Source of the DNA: Oscillospiraceae bacterium
Lineage (GTDB): Bacteria > Bacillota > Clostridia > Oscillospirales > Oscillospiraceae
Length of the DNA stretch: 6,119 nucleotides
Assembly: GCA_024404215.1 (NCBI GenBank)
Contig: JAKSQI010000097.1
Coordinates: 1 to 6,119 of the forward strand
Direction of reading: 5' to 3'
Of the stretch, positions 1 to 6,062 are shown one piece after another (within the stretch, counting starts at the first letter, position 1; every line of letters starts with the position of its first letter). A model generated the notes under the pieces. The model saw nothing but the letters and a program-made list of their open reading frames with translations, ran no database searches and was not told where the DNA came from. The position numbers were made by a program, and so were the translations under genes.

Positions 1-1392
1 AGTTCTTCCCTGAATACCAGTGCCCTGACCGGCGAAAGCCTGCCTCGGGAAGCTCAGCCCGGTGACGAGGTTACCAGCGGCTGCATCAACATGACCGGCG
101 TTTTGAAGATTGAAACCACCAAGGAATTCGGTGATTCCACGGTATCCAAGATTCTGGATTTGGTGGAAAACGCCAGCTCCCGCAAGAGCAAGTCGGAGGA
201 CTTTATCAGCAAGTTTGCCCGTGTGTATACTCCCATTGTTGTATACTGTGCCCTGGCTCTGGCTGTCATTCCTCCCATTTTCCTGATGATTACCGGCAAC
301 CCGGGAAATTGGGCCGACTGGATTTATCGTGCCCTGACCTTCCTGGTTATCAGCTGCCCCTGCGCCCTGGTAATCAGCATTCCCCTCAGCTTCTTTGCCG
401 GTATCGGCGGCGCCAGCAATGCCGGTGTTCTGGTTAAGGGTTCCAACTATCTGGAAACCATGAGCCAGGTCAACACCGTGGTGTTTGACAAGACCGGTAC
501 TCTGACCCGTGGCGTATTTGAAGTAAATGCTGTTCACCACAATGAGCTGGAACAGGTTAAGCTGCTGGAGTATGCAGCCTATACCGAAAGCGCCAGCAGC
601 CACCCCATTGCCAAGAGCATCATTGCTGCCTACGGCAAGCCCCTGGACCGCAGCCGGGTAACGGACATTGAAGAAATCGGCGGTCACGGCATCAAGGCCG
701 TGGTTGACGGCATCCCTGTTGCTGCCGGTAATGACAAGCTCATGGCTTTGATGGGCATTGAGCACATTGACTGCCACCACGTGGGCACCATTGTCCACAT
801 GGCCATTAACGGCCAGTATGCCGGCCACATTGTCATCTCCGACACCATCAAGGAGCACAGTAAGGAAGCCATCGCTGCCCTGAAGAAGGCCGGCGTAAAG
901 AAGACAGTCATGCTTACCGGCGATGCCAAGCGTGTGGCCGAGGCTGTCGCTGCTGACCTGGGTGTAGACGAGGTTTACAGCCAGCTGCTGCCGGCTGACA
1001 AGGTTACCGAGGTGGAACACCTGATCAGCCTGAAGGACGAGAAGGACAAGATTGCCTTCGTTGGCGACGGTATCAACGATGCCCCGGTTCTGTCCCGTGC
1101 CGATATCGGCATCGCCATGGGTGCCATGGGCTCTGATGCTGCCATTGAGGCTGCCGATGTGGTTCTCATGGATGATGACCCCATCAAAATCGCCAAGGCT
1201 ATCAAGATTTCCCGCAAGTGCATCCGCATTGTATATCAGAACATTTGGTTTGCCATCGGCATCAAGATTATAGCTCTGCTGCTGGGTGCCTTGGGCATTG
1301 CCAGCATGTGGCTTGCCATTCTGGCGGATGTAGGTGTCATGGTACTGGCAATCCTCAATGCCATCCGTGCTCTGTTTGTAAAGAAGCTGTAA
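1..1392 (+). CDS. cadA: Heavy-metal (Zn/Cd/Pb) translocating P1B-type ATPase, 3' part of gene
   Basis: This is an integral membrane pump that couples ATP hydrolysis to export of soft divalent metals. The frame is open from base 1, so the start, any N-terminal metal-binding domain and the first membrane helices lie outside the window; 463 codons are visible. In order I see: TGES of the actuator domain (nt 28-39), a membrane helix at about codons 79-97, the CPC metal-site motif in the next helix (nt 355-363), the phosphorylation motif DKTGT with Asp at codon 163 (nt 487-501), the HP motif of the nucleotide-binding domain (nt 601-606), TGD (nt 916-924), GDGIND (nt 1063-1080), and the final helices with Lys in GIK (nt 1261-1266) and Asp-x-Gly (nt 1327-1335). 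CPC plus that Lys plus DxG is the signature of the P1B-2 (CadA/ZntA) subgroup, which argues against copper pumps. The metal preferred cannot be settled between Zn, Cd and Pb, and the symbol is by family only. All catalytic motifs are intact. A terminator follows 61 nt after the stop. Confidence 0.95.
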   Translation, partial: SSSLNTSALTGESLPREAQPGDEVTSGCINMTGVLKIETTKEFGDSTVSKILDLVENASSRKSKSEDFISKFARVYTPIVVYCALALAVIPPIFLMITGNPGNWADWIYRALTFLVISCPCALVISIPLSFFAGIGGASNAGVLVKGSNYLETMSQVNTVVFDKTGTLTRGVFEVNAVHHNELEQVKLLEYAAYTESASSHPIAKSIIAAYGKPLDRSRVTDIEEIGGHGIKAVVDGIPVAAGNDKLMALMGIEHIDCHHVGTIVHMAINGQYAGHIVISDTIKEHSKEAIAALKKAGVKKTVMLTGDAKRVAEAVAADLGVDEVYSQLLPADKVTEVEHLISLKDEKDKIAFVGDGINDAPVLSRADIGIAMGAMGSDAAIEAADVVLMDDDPIKIAKAIKISRKCIRIVYQNIWFAIGIKIIALLLGALGIASMWLAILADVGVMVLAILNAIRALFVKKL

Positions 1393-1453
1393 CGGCTTTC
1401 CGTTTTCAAGTTCAAAGGTTTAAATATATCAGAATATCGACACTCATTGTAAA

Positions 1454-1494
1454 GAAACAGCGGCCCACTGCTCACGGGCCGCTGTTTCGCTTTT
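1454..1494 (+). terminator. Rho-independent terminator of the metal ATPase gene
   Basis: A perfect 13-bp stem (1454-1466 with 1476-1488), GC-rich at its loop end, has a 9-nt loop and is followed by GC and then TTTT at 1491-1494. It lies 61 nt after the ATPase stop codon and points the right way. The T-run is short, but the stem is strong. Confidence 0.9.
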
Positions 1495-1521
1495 CCGCGG
1501 CCGCCGTAGTCGGCCGCGGAA
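1493..1521. repeat. GC-rich inverted repeat next to the ATPase terminator
   Basis: A perfect 11-bp inverted repeat (1493-1503 with 1511-1521, containing CCGCGGCCG) encloses a 7-nt loop. Its left arm begins in the T-run of the preceding terminator, so the two hairpins abut. It has no T-run on either strand: the plus strand continues with GGGGAGGG, and the minus strand runs into AAAA. It is therefore not itself a canonical terminator. It may be a transcript-end stabiliser or part of the repeat-rich insertion that follows; its function is unknown. Confidence 0.6.
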
Positions 1522-1553
1522 GGGGAGGGACGGAGCACACAGATAGGCTGTTT

Positions 1554-1670
1554 GCCGGAGACACGGGGTGTGTACAGTGTCTGCCGGGAACGCGACAGCC
1601 TCCGGAGACATGGGCCGCGTGCAGTGCCTGCCGGGAACACGACAACCGCCGGAAGCTTGGGCTGTGTGCA
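1554..1670. repeat. Imperfect 47-bp tandem repeat, about 2.5 copies
   Basis: Unit 1 is 1554-1600, unit 2 is 1601-1647, and a partial unit 3 starts at 1648 and fades after about 23 bases. By my alignment units 1 and 2 agree at 38 of 47 positions, and seven of the nine differences are transitions. Each full unit carries CCGGAGACA near its left end and CTGCCGGGAAC in its second half. In unit 1 these can pair as a hairpin (1555-1564 with 1577-1587, one bulged G); unit 2 keeps most of that pairing with one A-C mismatch. Beside the partial third unit lies another perfect 7-bp dyad (1661-1667 with 1671-1677). The 47-bp period is not a multiple of three, so a repeated peptide is not being preserved. 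I do not recognise the family. Confidence 0.75.
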
Positions 1671-1737
1671 ACACAGCAACGGACAGAGAGGGCACAGAGG
1701 GCGACGGGGGCGCAGACATGAAGCCCGGTGCTGCTAT

Positions 1738-1780
1738 AAAAGAGAAACCGGAAAACTCCTTTGAGAGGTTTCCGGTTTCT
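1738..1780 (-). terminator. Rho-independent terminator of the pheS-pheT operon
   Basis: A perfect 12-bp stem (1743-1754 with 1769-1780; arm AGAAACCGGAAA) surrounds a loop that can add three more pairs past one mismatch. Read on the minus strand, it is followed by TCTTTT (1743-1738). It begins only 4 nt after the stop of the last gene of the operon. On the plus strand the stem is followed by TTGTGTTATT, so weak termination of plus-strand transcripts is also possible. Confidence 0.85.
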
Positions 1781-1784
1781 TGTG

Positions 1785-2015
1785 TTATTCCTTTGCGATT
1801 ATGATGAAGGTGAGTCCGTCTTCCTGAAAGCTGACATCCATTCCTTTGGCCTGCCAAAAGGCAGCGGCAGCAGCCCGGCCCTCTTCCCCGGCAGCATCAA
1901 ACTGAAAATAGGAGTAGCCGCATTGGTCGTGGAAGTGAACGTAGGCCAGGCCAGCATCGGACAGATGCTTTTTCAGCTCCAGGGCCTCCGGATAGGTGGG
2001 CAGATACTGGGCCAT
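1785..2015 (-). CDS. Small hypothetical protein (76 aa) distal to pheT
   Basis: I do not recognise this 76-residue protein. ATG is at 2015-2013 and the TAA stop at 1787-1785. It begins 3 nt after the pheT stop (TAA, CCC, ATG) and in the same frame as pheT. No Shine-Dalgarno is evident upstream, so translation probably depends on ribosomes finishing pheT. A terminator begins 4 nt after its stop, making it the last gene of the pheS-pheT operon. The protein is soluble in appearance, with no signal peptide or membrane segment and a single cysteine (C32). By eye it alternates as two helix-strand-strand halves: a helix at about 9-22, aromatic-rich strands at about 23-40 (AYVHFHD, YSYFQFD), an Ala-rich helix at about 43-57, and strands at about 59-74 ending in FIIIA. 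Codon use resembles pheT. The tight operon position and immediate terminator support a real gene, but any role linked to tRNA-Phe charging is only a guess. Confidence 0.7.
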   Translation of the reverse strand: MAQYLPTYPEALELKKHLSDAGLAYVHFHDQCGYSYFQFDAAGEEGRAAAAAFWQAKGMDVSFQEDGLTFIIIAKE

Positions 2016-2018
2016 GGG

Positions 2019-4391
2019 TTAGCGGATAACGGCACCCAGCTTGCTTTCCAAAGCTGCCAGAACAGCAGAAACCTCGGCGTCAGACTCGGCGTCGGTGAGG
2101 GTCTTCTCATCGCTGCGCAGGGTCAGGGAGAAGGCACAGCTCTTCTTGCCGGCAGCGATGGGGTTGCCGCGGTAAATGTCAAAGAGCTTGATATCCCGCA
2201 GGATACTGCCGCCGGCTTCGGCGATGCACTCCTCCAGCTGAGCCACCGTAATGGCATCATCGCAGACAACAGCGATATCACGGGTGACAGCGGGGTACTT
2301 GGGCAGTGCGGTGAACTTGGCCTCGGGGCCCTGAGCCTCGCGGAGGGCGTCAAAGCTGAGAACGGCAGAGTAGAGCTCACAGTCTACGCCGTAGTTTTCG
2401 GCAACGGAGGGGTGAATCTGGCCAATGGTGCCCAGCAGAGTCTGACCGGAGTAAACCTTGGCACAGCGACCGGGATGATAGGAAGGATCCTGCTTTTCGG
2501 GCACATAACGGGCCTTGGTAATGCGCAGGTTGGACAGCAGGGTTTCTACCACACCCTTGAGCTTATAGAAGTTCATATCGTCGCCGTAGGCACCGATGGA
2601 AACCATCTTAGGCTCGTTGGCCATGCCGTCTGGCCGCTTGAAGTATACCTTGCCAATCTCGTAGAGCTTGGCAGACTTGTTGCGGAAGTTGTAGTTACGA
2701 GCCAGAATCTCCAGCATGCTGGGAAGGATGGTAGTACGCATGATGGAGGTATCCTCGCCCAGAGGGTTGAGGATCTTCAGGCTGTCCCGCAGGGGGCTGT
2801 CAGCCGGGAGACGAATTTTATCGTAGTAGGAGGGGCTGATAAAGCTGTAGGTAATGATTTCGTTAAAGCCGGCGTTGCGGCAGAGGGCACCAATTTCCCG
2901 CTCGGCCTTCTGCTCATCGCTGTAGCCGCCCAAGGTGGTATCACCCCGCATGAGAGTAATGGGAATGTTATTGTAGCCGTAGAAACGGGCAACCTCCTCG
3001 GCAATGTCGCTGTAGTGCTCAATATCGCCGCGCCAGCTGGGAACGATGATGTCATCGCCCTGCAGCTCAAAGCCCAGCTCGGTGAGAATGCGGCGCATCT
3101 CCTCTTCGCTGACATCGGTGCCCAGCAGAGCATTTACCTTTTCCGGCTCCAGTTTAACAACGGTAGGAGTCCAGGGGGCGGCTACGATGTCGATGACGCC
3201 GTCAATAACCTCACCGGCGCCCAACAGCTCTACCAGCTCACAGGCACGGGCAACGGCCTTGGCTGTTGCCTGAACATCCAGACCCTTTTCGTAGCGGGCG
3301 GATGCATCAGTGCGCATGCCCAGCTTGGCAGCGGTGCGGCGGATAGAGGTTCCGTTGAAGTTAGCACATTCAAAAACGGCATAGGTGGTCTTCTCGGTGA
3401 TTTCGCTGTTTTCACCGCCCATGACGCCAGCCAAACCAACGGGCTTATTCTGGTCAGCGATGACCAGCATGTCGGCGGTCAAAGCACGGGGCTGAGAATC
3501 CAGGGTGTGCATGATTTCACCTTCTTCGGCCCGACGGACGATGATTTTGCCGCCGTCCAGACAGGCGTAGTCAAAGGCGTGCATGGGCTGACCGTATTCC
3601 AGCATAACATAGTTGGTGATATCAACCAGGTTGTTGATAGGGCGAACGCCGGAAGCACGGAGGCGTTCACGCAGCCATTTGGGGCTGGGCTCAATCTTGA
3701 TGTTCTTAATCATCTTAGCGGTGTAACGGGGGCAGAGCTCAGCGTCACGGATTTCAATGGACAGATGGTCACGGATATCACCACCGCTGCCCTTAACTAC
3801 GGGGTCGTGGAAGGTGGCCTGCTTGCCGTAGGTTACGGCAGCTTCCCGGGCCAGACCAATAACTGACAGACAGTCGGGGCGGTTGGGGGTGATTTCAAAT
3901 TCTACAATGGTATCGTCATAGCCGATGATAGGGCGAATGTCATCACCGGGCTTGCAGTCTTCCTGCAGGATGAAGATGCCGTCTTCAATGGCATAGGGGA
4001 AATCGTTTACGGTCAGGCCCAGCTCCTTAAGGGAGCAGAGCATGCCGTTGGAGGCTTCACCACGGAGCTTGCCGGCAGTGATGTGAACGCCACCGGGCAG
4101 GCGGCTGTTATCCTTGGCAACAGGAACCAAGTCCCCGGCGGATACATTCTGGGCGCCGGTAACAATCTGGACCACCTCGCTGCCGATATCCACCTGGCAG
4201 ACCCACATGTGGTCAGAATTGGTGTGGCGGGTGATTTCCACAACCTTACCGACAACAACATTTTCAATCTCGTCGCCGGGGATAGTGTAGCCCTCTACCT
4301 TGCTGCCGGAGAGGGTCATGTCTTCGGCGAAATCGTGATTATTGGCATCAATGGTGACGAACTCATCCAGCCATTTTCTGGATAAAAGCAT
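2019..4391 (-). CDS. pheT: Phenylalanine--tRNA ligase beta subunit
   Basis: This is the 790-residue beta chain of the cytoplasmic (alpha-beta)2 phenylalanyl-tRNA synthetase. It binds tRNA-Phe and edits misacylated Tyr-tRNA-Phe; the catalytic site is in PheS. Domains in order: an N-terminal region and EMAP-like OB-fold tRNA-binding domain (about 40-150); the motif EITPNRPD (166-173); the B3/B4 editing module (about 215-385), with GQPMHAFD, GVMGGENSEIT and RTDASARYEKGLD; the B5 domain (about 407-475), ending in VPSWRGDI and DIAEEVARFYGY; the catalytic-like core (about 480-685), with NPLGEDTSIMRTTILPSML; and the FDX-ACB anticodon-binding domain (about 693-788, beginning near LPKYPAVTRDIAVV). Length and motifs are full and normal for the bacterial long form. 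The start ATG (4391-4389) has GAAAGGAG at 4408-4401, 9 nt upstream. pheS ends 17 nt before it. Over more than 600 codons it avoids TTA, CTA and TCA, which leaves a long open frame on the opposite strand. Confidence 0.99.
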   Translation of the reverse strand: MLLSRKWLDEFVTIDANNHDFAEDMTLSGSKVEGYTIPGDEIENVVVGKVVEITRHTNSDHMWVCQVDIGSEVVQIVTGAQNVSAGDLVPVAKDNSRLPGGVHITAGKLRGEASNGMLCSLKELGLTVNDFPYAIEDGIFILQEDCKPGDDIRPIIGYDDTIVEFEITPNRPDCLSVIGLAREAAVTYGKQATFHDPVVKGSGGDIRDHLSIEIRDAELCPRYTAKMIKNIKIEPSPKWLRERLRASGVRPINNLVDITNYVMLEYGQPMHAFDYACLDGGKIIVRRAEEGEIMHTLDSQPRALTADMLVIADQNKPVGLAGVMGGENSEITEKTTYAVFECANFNGTSIRRTAAKLGMRTDASARYEKGLDVQATAKAVARACELVELLGAGEVIDGVIDIVAAPWTPTVVKLEPEKVNALLGTDVSEEEMRRILTELGFELQGDDIIVPSWRGDIEHYSDIAEEVARFYGYNNIPITLMRGDTTLGGYSDEQKAEREIGALCRNAGFNEIITYSFISPSYYDKIRLPADSPLRDSLKILNPLGEDTSIMRTTILPSMLEILARNYNFRNKSAKLYEIGKVYFKRPDGMANEPKMVSIGAYGDDMNFYKLKGVVETLLSNLRITKARYVPEKQDPSYHPGRCAKVYSGQTLLGTIGQIHPSVAENYGVDCELYSAVLSFDALREAQGPEAKFTALPKYPAVTRDIAVVCDDAITVAQLEECIAEAGGSILRDIKLFDIYRGNPIAAGKKSCAFSLTLRSDEKTLTDAESDAEVSAVLAALESKLGAVIR

Positions 4392-4400
4392 GAATCATCT

Positions 4401-4411
4401 CTCCTTTCTCA
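4401..4411 (-). promoter_or_regulatory. pheT ribosome binding site overlapping the pheS stop
   Basis: On the minus strand the sequence GAAAGGAG (4408-4401) directly follows the pheS stop TGA (4411-4409). It leaves 9 nt to the pheT ATG. The adjacency of stop and Shine-Dalgarno suggests that ribosomes ending pheS help load pheT, which would suit equal subunit supply. Confidence 0.8.
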
Positions 4412-5434
4412 GAACTGTGTGAGGAAACGAATGTCGTTTTCAAAAATCAAACGAAGGTCACTGATGTTGAAGCGGCGCAGGGCGGTGCGCTCCAGACCAA
4501 TGCCAAAGGCCCAGCCGGAGTAAACTGTGGAATCAATGCCGCAGCCTTCTAGAACCTTGGGGTGAACCATGCCGGCACCCAGCATTTCAATCCAGCCCTC
4601 ACCCTTGCAGACACGGCAGCCAACACCGCCGCATTCATGGCACTGAACGTCCATTTCGCAGCTGGGCTCAGTAAAGGGAAAGTGGTGGGGACGGAAACGG
4701 GTTTTGGTTCCGGCACCATAGAGCTTTTCTACAACGGTGTTGAGAGTGCCCTTCAGGTCACCCATGGTAATGCCCTTATCAATAACCAGACCCTCAATCT
4801 GATGGAACATGGGGGAGTGGGTAGCATCAACCTCATCCTTGCGGTAAACCCGGCCGGGTGCGATAACACGGATGGGCAGGGGGCGGGTTTCCATGGCACG
4901 AACCTGCATGGGGCTGGTCTGGGTGCGCAGCAGAATGCTGCTATCTTCAGTGAAATAGAAGGTATCGGACCATTCTCGGGCCGGATGACCCTCATCGGTG
5001 TTTAGCTTGGTAAAGTTGTAGTCGGCCTGCTCAATTTCGGGACCATCCAGAATCTGGAAGCCCATACCTACGAAAATGTCTTTTATTTCGTCGAGTACGG
5101 TATACATGGGGTGCTTGTGGCCGATTTCCAGAGGCTCGCCGGGAATGGTGACATCCAAAGCCTCCTCTTCCAAACGCTTGGCCATGCGGCGCTGGTCGGC
5201 GGCAGCAGAGGCTTGAGCAATGGCATTTTCAATGTCACTGCGCACCAGGTTGGCCAGCTGGCCCATAATGGGACGCTCCTCAGCGCTGAGCTTGCCCATC
5301 TGCTTCAGAATGGCCGTCAGCTCACCCTTTTTGCCCAAATACTTGACACGCAGGCTCTCAACATGTTCGGGGAGCTCGGCTGCATTCAAGGCCTCGAGGG
5401 CTTCGCGCTTGATATTCTCAAGCATGGTTTTCAT
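4409..5434 (-). CDS. pheS: Phenylalanine--tRNA ligase alpha subunit
   Basis: This is the catalytic chain of the class II phenylalanyl-tRNA synthetase, which activates Phe with ATP and transfers it to tRNA-Phe in the cytoplasm. Translated from ATG 5434-5432 it has 341 residues. The N-terminal ~90 residues are charged and helical, consistent with the coiled-coil arm that contacts tRNA. Catalytic features follow: GPEIEQADYNF (131-141), TQTSP (171-175), motif 2 from GRVYRKDEVDATHSPMFHQIEG (194-215), and motif 3 GWAFGIGLER (307-316). Between motifs 2 and 3 is a four-cysteine knuckle, C265-x2-C268-x4-C273-x2-C276, before the conserved WIEMLGAGMVHP; many Firmicutes PheS carry this and E. coli lacks it. 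I prefer this ATG over an upstream GTG at 5443-5441, because the GTG lies inside the Shine-Dalgarno AAGGAGTG (5448-5441), whereas the ATG sits 6 nt downstream of that element. It is the first gene of the operon, behind a T-box leader. Confidence 0.98.
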   Translation of the reverse strand: MKTMLENIKREALEALNAAELPEHVESLRVKYLGKKGELTAILKQMGKLSAEERPIMGQLANLVRSDIENAIAQASAAADQRRMAKRLEEEALDVTIPGEPLEIGHKHPMYTVLDEIKDIFVGMGFQILDGPEIEQADYNFTKLNTDEGHPAREWSDTFYFTEDSSILLRTQTSPMQVRAMETRPLPIRVIAPGRVYRKDEVDATHSPMFHQIEGLVIDKGITMGDLKGTLNTVVEKLYGAGTKTRFRPHHFPFTEPSCEMDVQCHECGGVGCRVCKGEGWIEMLGAGMVHPKVLEGCGIDSTVYSGWAFGIGLERTALRRFNISDLRLIFENDIRFLTQF

Positions 5435-5440
5435 ATGGTT

Positions 5441-5448
5441 CACTCCTT
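5441..5448 (-). promoter_or_regulatory. pheS Shine-Dalgarno that decides the start codon
   Basis: AAGGAGTG on the minus strand (5448-5441) is a strong ribosome binding site whose core GGAG ends 8 nt before ATG 5434-5432. The alternative GTG codon is made from the last bases of this element, so it cannot be the codon the element positions. Confidence 0.85.
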
Positions 5449-5490
5449 AAGTAGTTTGTTAACTTATATCTATATGGTATGGTTCAGGAA

Positions 5491-5527
5491 AATAAAAAAG
5501 CCTTCATCCCTCAAAAGGGACGAAAGC
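5491..5527 (-). terminator. T-box-controlled intrinsic terminator in the pheST leader
   Basis: On the minus strand, GCTTTCGTCCC (5527-5517) pairs with GGGATGAAGGC (5510-5500) around a 6-nt loop, giving 11 pairs of which two are G-U. TTTTTTATT (5499-5491) follows. The 5' arm is also the 3' arm of the antiterminator, so the two structures exclude each other. It lies about 57 nt upstream of the pheS start. Confidence 0.93.
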
Positions 5528-5700
5528 ATGCTTCCGCGGTACCACCCGACTTCAGTGTAAACACTGCACTTGAACCGGATAACGGTCGGTGCCGCCGGGG
5601 ATTAGCCGGAGCTCACGGGCGAACCAAACGGAAACAATCCAAAGCGCTTTCAGCCGATGACGCTTCTCTCTGCAGGATTGCAGGAACCATTATTTTCCCG
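5491..5700 (-). promoter_or_regulatory. T-box riboswitch leader, tRNA-Phe specific
   Basis: This leader senses uncharged tRNA-Phe and prevents termination ahead of pheST. The diagnostic T-box GGGTGGTACCGCGGAAG is at 5547-5531. Its UGGU can pair with the ACCA end of a tRNA with discriminator A, as expected for tRNA-Phe. GGG and GCGGAAG on the 5' side can pair with CUUUCGU and CCC downstream to form the antiterminator around a UGGUACC bulge. Stem I is visible: base CGGG/CCCG (5700-5697 with 5619-5616), CAATCC/GGATTG (5680-5675 with 5640-5635), an AGAGAG bulge region (5671-5666), apical helix AAGCG/CGCTT (5665-5661 with 5646-5642) and loop GGCUG (5655-5651). A Phe codon UUC at 5633-5631, directly after the GGATTG arm, is the best specifier candidate; a second UUC is at 5623-5621. 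A Stem III-like hairpin, CAGTGT/ACACTG (5566-5553), precedes the T-box. The exact specifier assignment is inferred. Confidence 0.95.
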
Positions 5701-5744
5701 ATCTACGCAAATACCATATTATGTAATATCAGTTACAGCAATAT

Positions 5745-5772
5745 AGTTTATCATTAAAACAGGGAAAGTCAA
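5745..5772 (-). promoter_or_regulatory. Probable sigma-A promoter of the pheS-pheT operon
   Basis: On the minus strand TTGACT (5772-5767) is separated by 16 nt from TAAACT (5750-5745). The -35 matches consensus at five of six bases and the -10 at four of six. The position fits: transcription would begin near 5738, giving a leader of about 300 nt that contains the whole T-box. The assignment is by pattern only. Confidence 0.6.
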
Positions 5773-6033
5773 TGATAAAATAGAATTCTTATTAATTTAT
5801 AAAGTAGAAGGTGCAAGCCAGGAAGCAGAAGCCAACCAAGACTAAAAAAGAATGGGAAAAGAAAAAGTCCTCAGGAAGAGAAAACGTTGAAGATTCCTAA
5901 GCAAACCTATAGCAGAAAAGAGAGGGAAGGGAAGTAAATCCTATATCTAGTGATTCAAACCCCGGGATAGAACCACAAGATTTAGGGGTTAAAAAAAGAT
6001 GTGGAAAACGTGAAAAAAGTTTGAAGAAAAGTG
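5773..6033. other. Purine-rich gene-free spacer
   Basis: I find no gene, RNA gene or clear terminator here. The plus strand is strongly purine-biased: I count 90 purines in 120 bases for 5821-5940. A-runs continue up to the promoter at 6034 and could act as an upstream activating element. A weak dyad, AACCCC (5958-5963) with GGGGTT (5985-5990), has no T-run after it on either strand. The longest start-to-stop frame I noticed on the plus strand is only about a dozen codons. Confidence 0.6.
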
Positions 6034-6062
6034 TTGACAAATTATGGGACCGGTGCTATTAT
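6034..6062 (+). promoter_or_regulatory. Strong sigma-A promoter, stable-RNA type
   Basis: TTGACA (6034-6039) matches the -35 consensus exactly. A 17-nt spacer leads to TATTAT (6057-6062), five of six for the -10. The 30 bases upstream are A-rich (GAAAAAAGTTTGAAGAAAAG), like an UP element. Such near-perfect promoters usually drive rRNA or tRNA operons, and no coding sequence begins within the remaining 57 bases. The downstream gene is outside the window. Confidence 0.85.

Larger units (their letters stand above)
1393..1784. other. Convergent intergenic interval, no supported gene
   Basis: This 392-base stretch lies between the stop of the plus-strand ATPase and the stop of the minus-strand 76-codon gene. 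Beyond the hairpins and the 47-bp repeats there is a small GA-rich stretch, with AGAGGGCAC at 1687-1695 followed by AGAGGGCGA at 1696-1704. Open frames cross the interval on both strands. None has a recognisable ribosome binding site or a recognisable protein, and the tandem repeat is read in a different frame in each unit, so I call none of them. Confidence 0.7.

Noticed and set aside
1554..1670. Possible CRISPR array.
   Set aside because: The units are directly adjacent 47-bp tandem copies with no unique spacers, and no cas gene is nearby.
1218..1857. Open frames of 70-167 codons on both strands over the ATPase 3' end and the convergent gap.
   Set aside because: They have no ribosome binding sites, and the 47-bp repeat is read in a different frame in each unit. 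The products are Arg/Cys/Pro-rich and fit GC-rich non-coding DNA.
1761..3866. A 701-codon open frame on the plus strand across the small gene and most of pheT.
   Set aside because: It is in exact codon register with pheT on the other strand. Its stops would correspond to pheT codons TTA, CTA and TCA, which pheT barely uses. The translation is low-complexity Gly/Val/Ala-rich with no recognisable domain, and pheT is unmistakable.
4083..5560. Further plus-strand open frames of 100-149 codons opposite pheT and pheS and running into the T-box.
   Set aside because: They are antisense shadows of pheS and pheT; one also crosses the leader structure. None resembles a known protein.
5946..5975. GATTCAAACCCC resembles the T-loop of a tRNA.
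   Set aside because: The flanking bases do not form the 5-bp T stem, and no acceptor, D or anticodon arm can be built around it.
5958..5990. AACCCC/GGGGTT dyad as a terminator.
   Set aside because: The stem is only 6 bp with a 21-nt loop, and neither strand has a T-run after it.
6000..6008. TGTGGAAAA, one mismatch from a DnaA box.
   Set aside because: It is a single isolated site with no second box, no dnaA or dnaN, and lies in A-rich DNA where such matches arise by chance.
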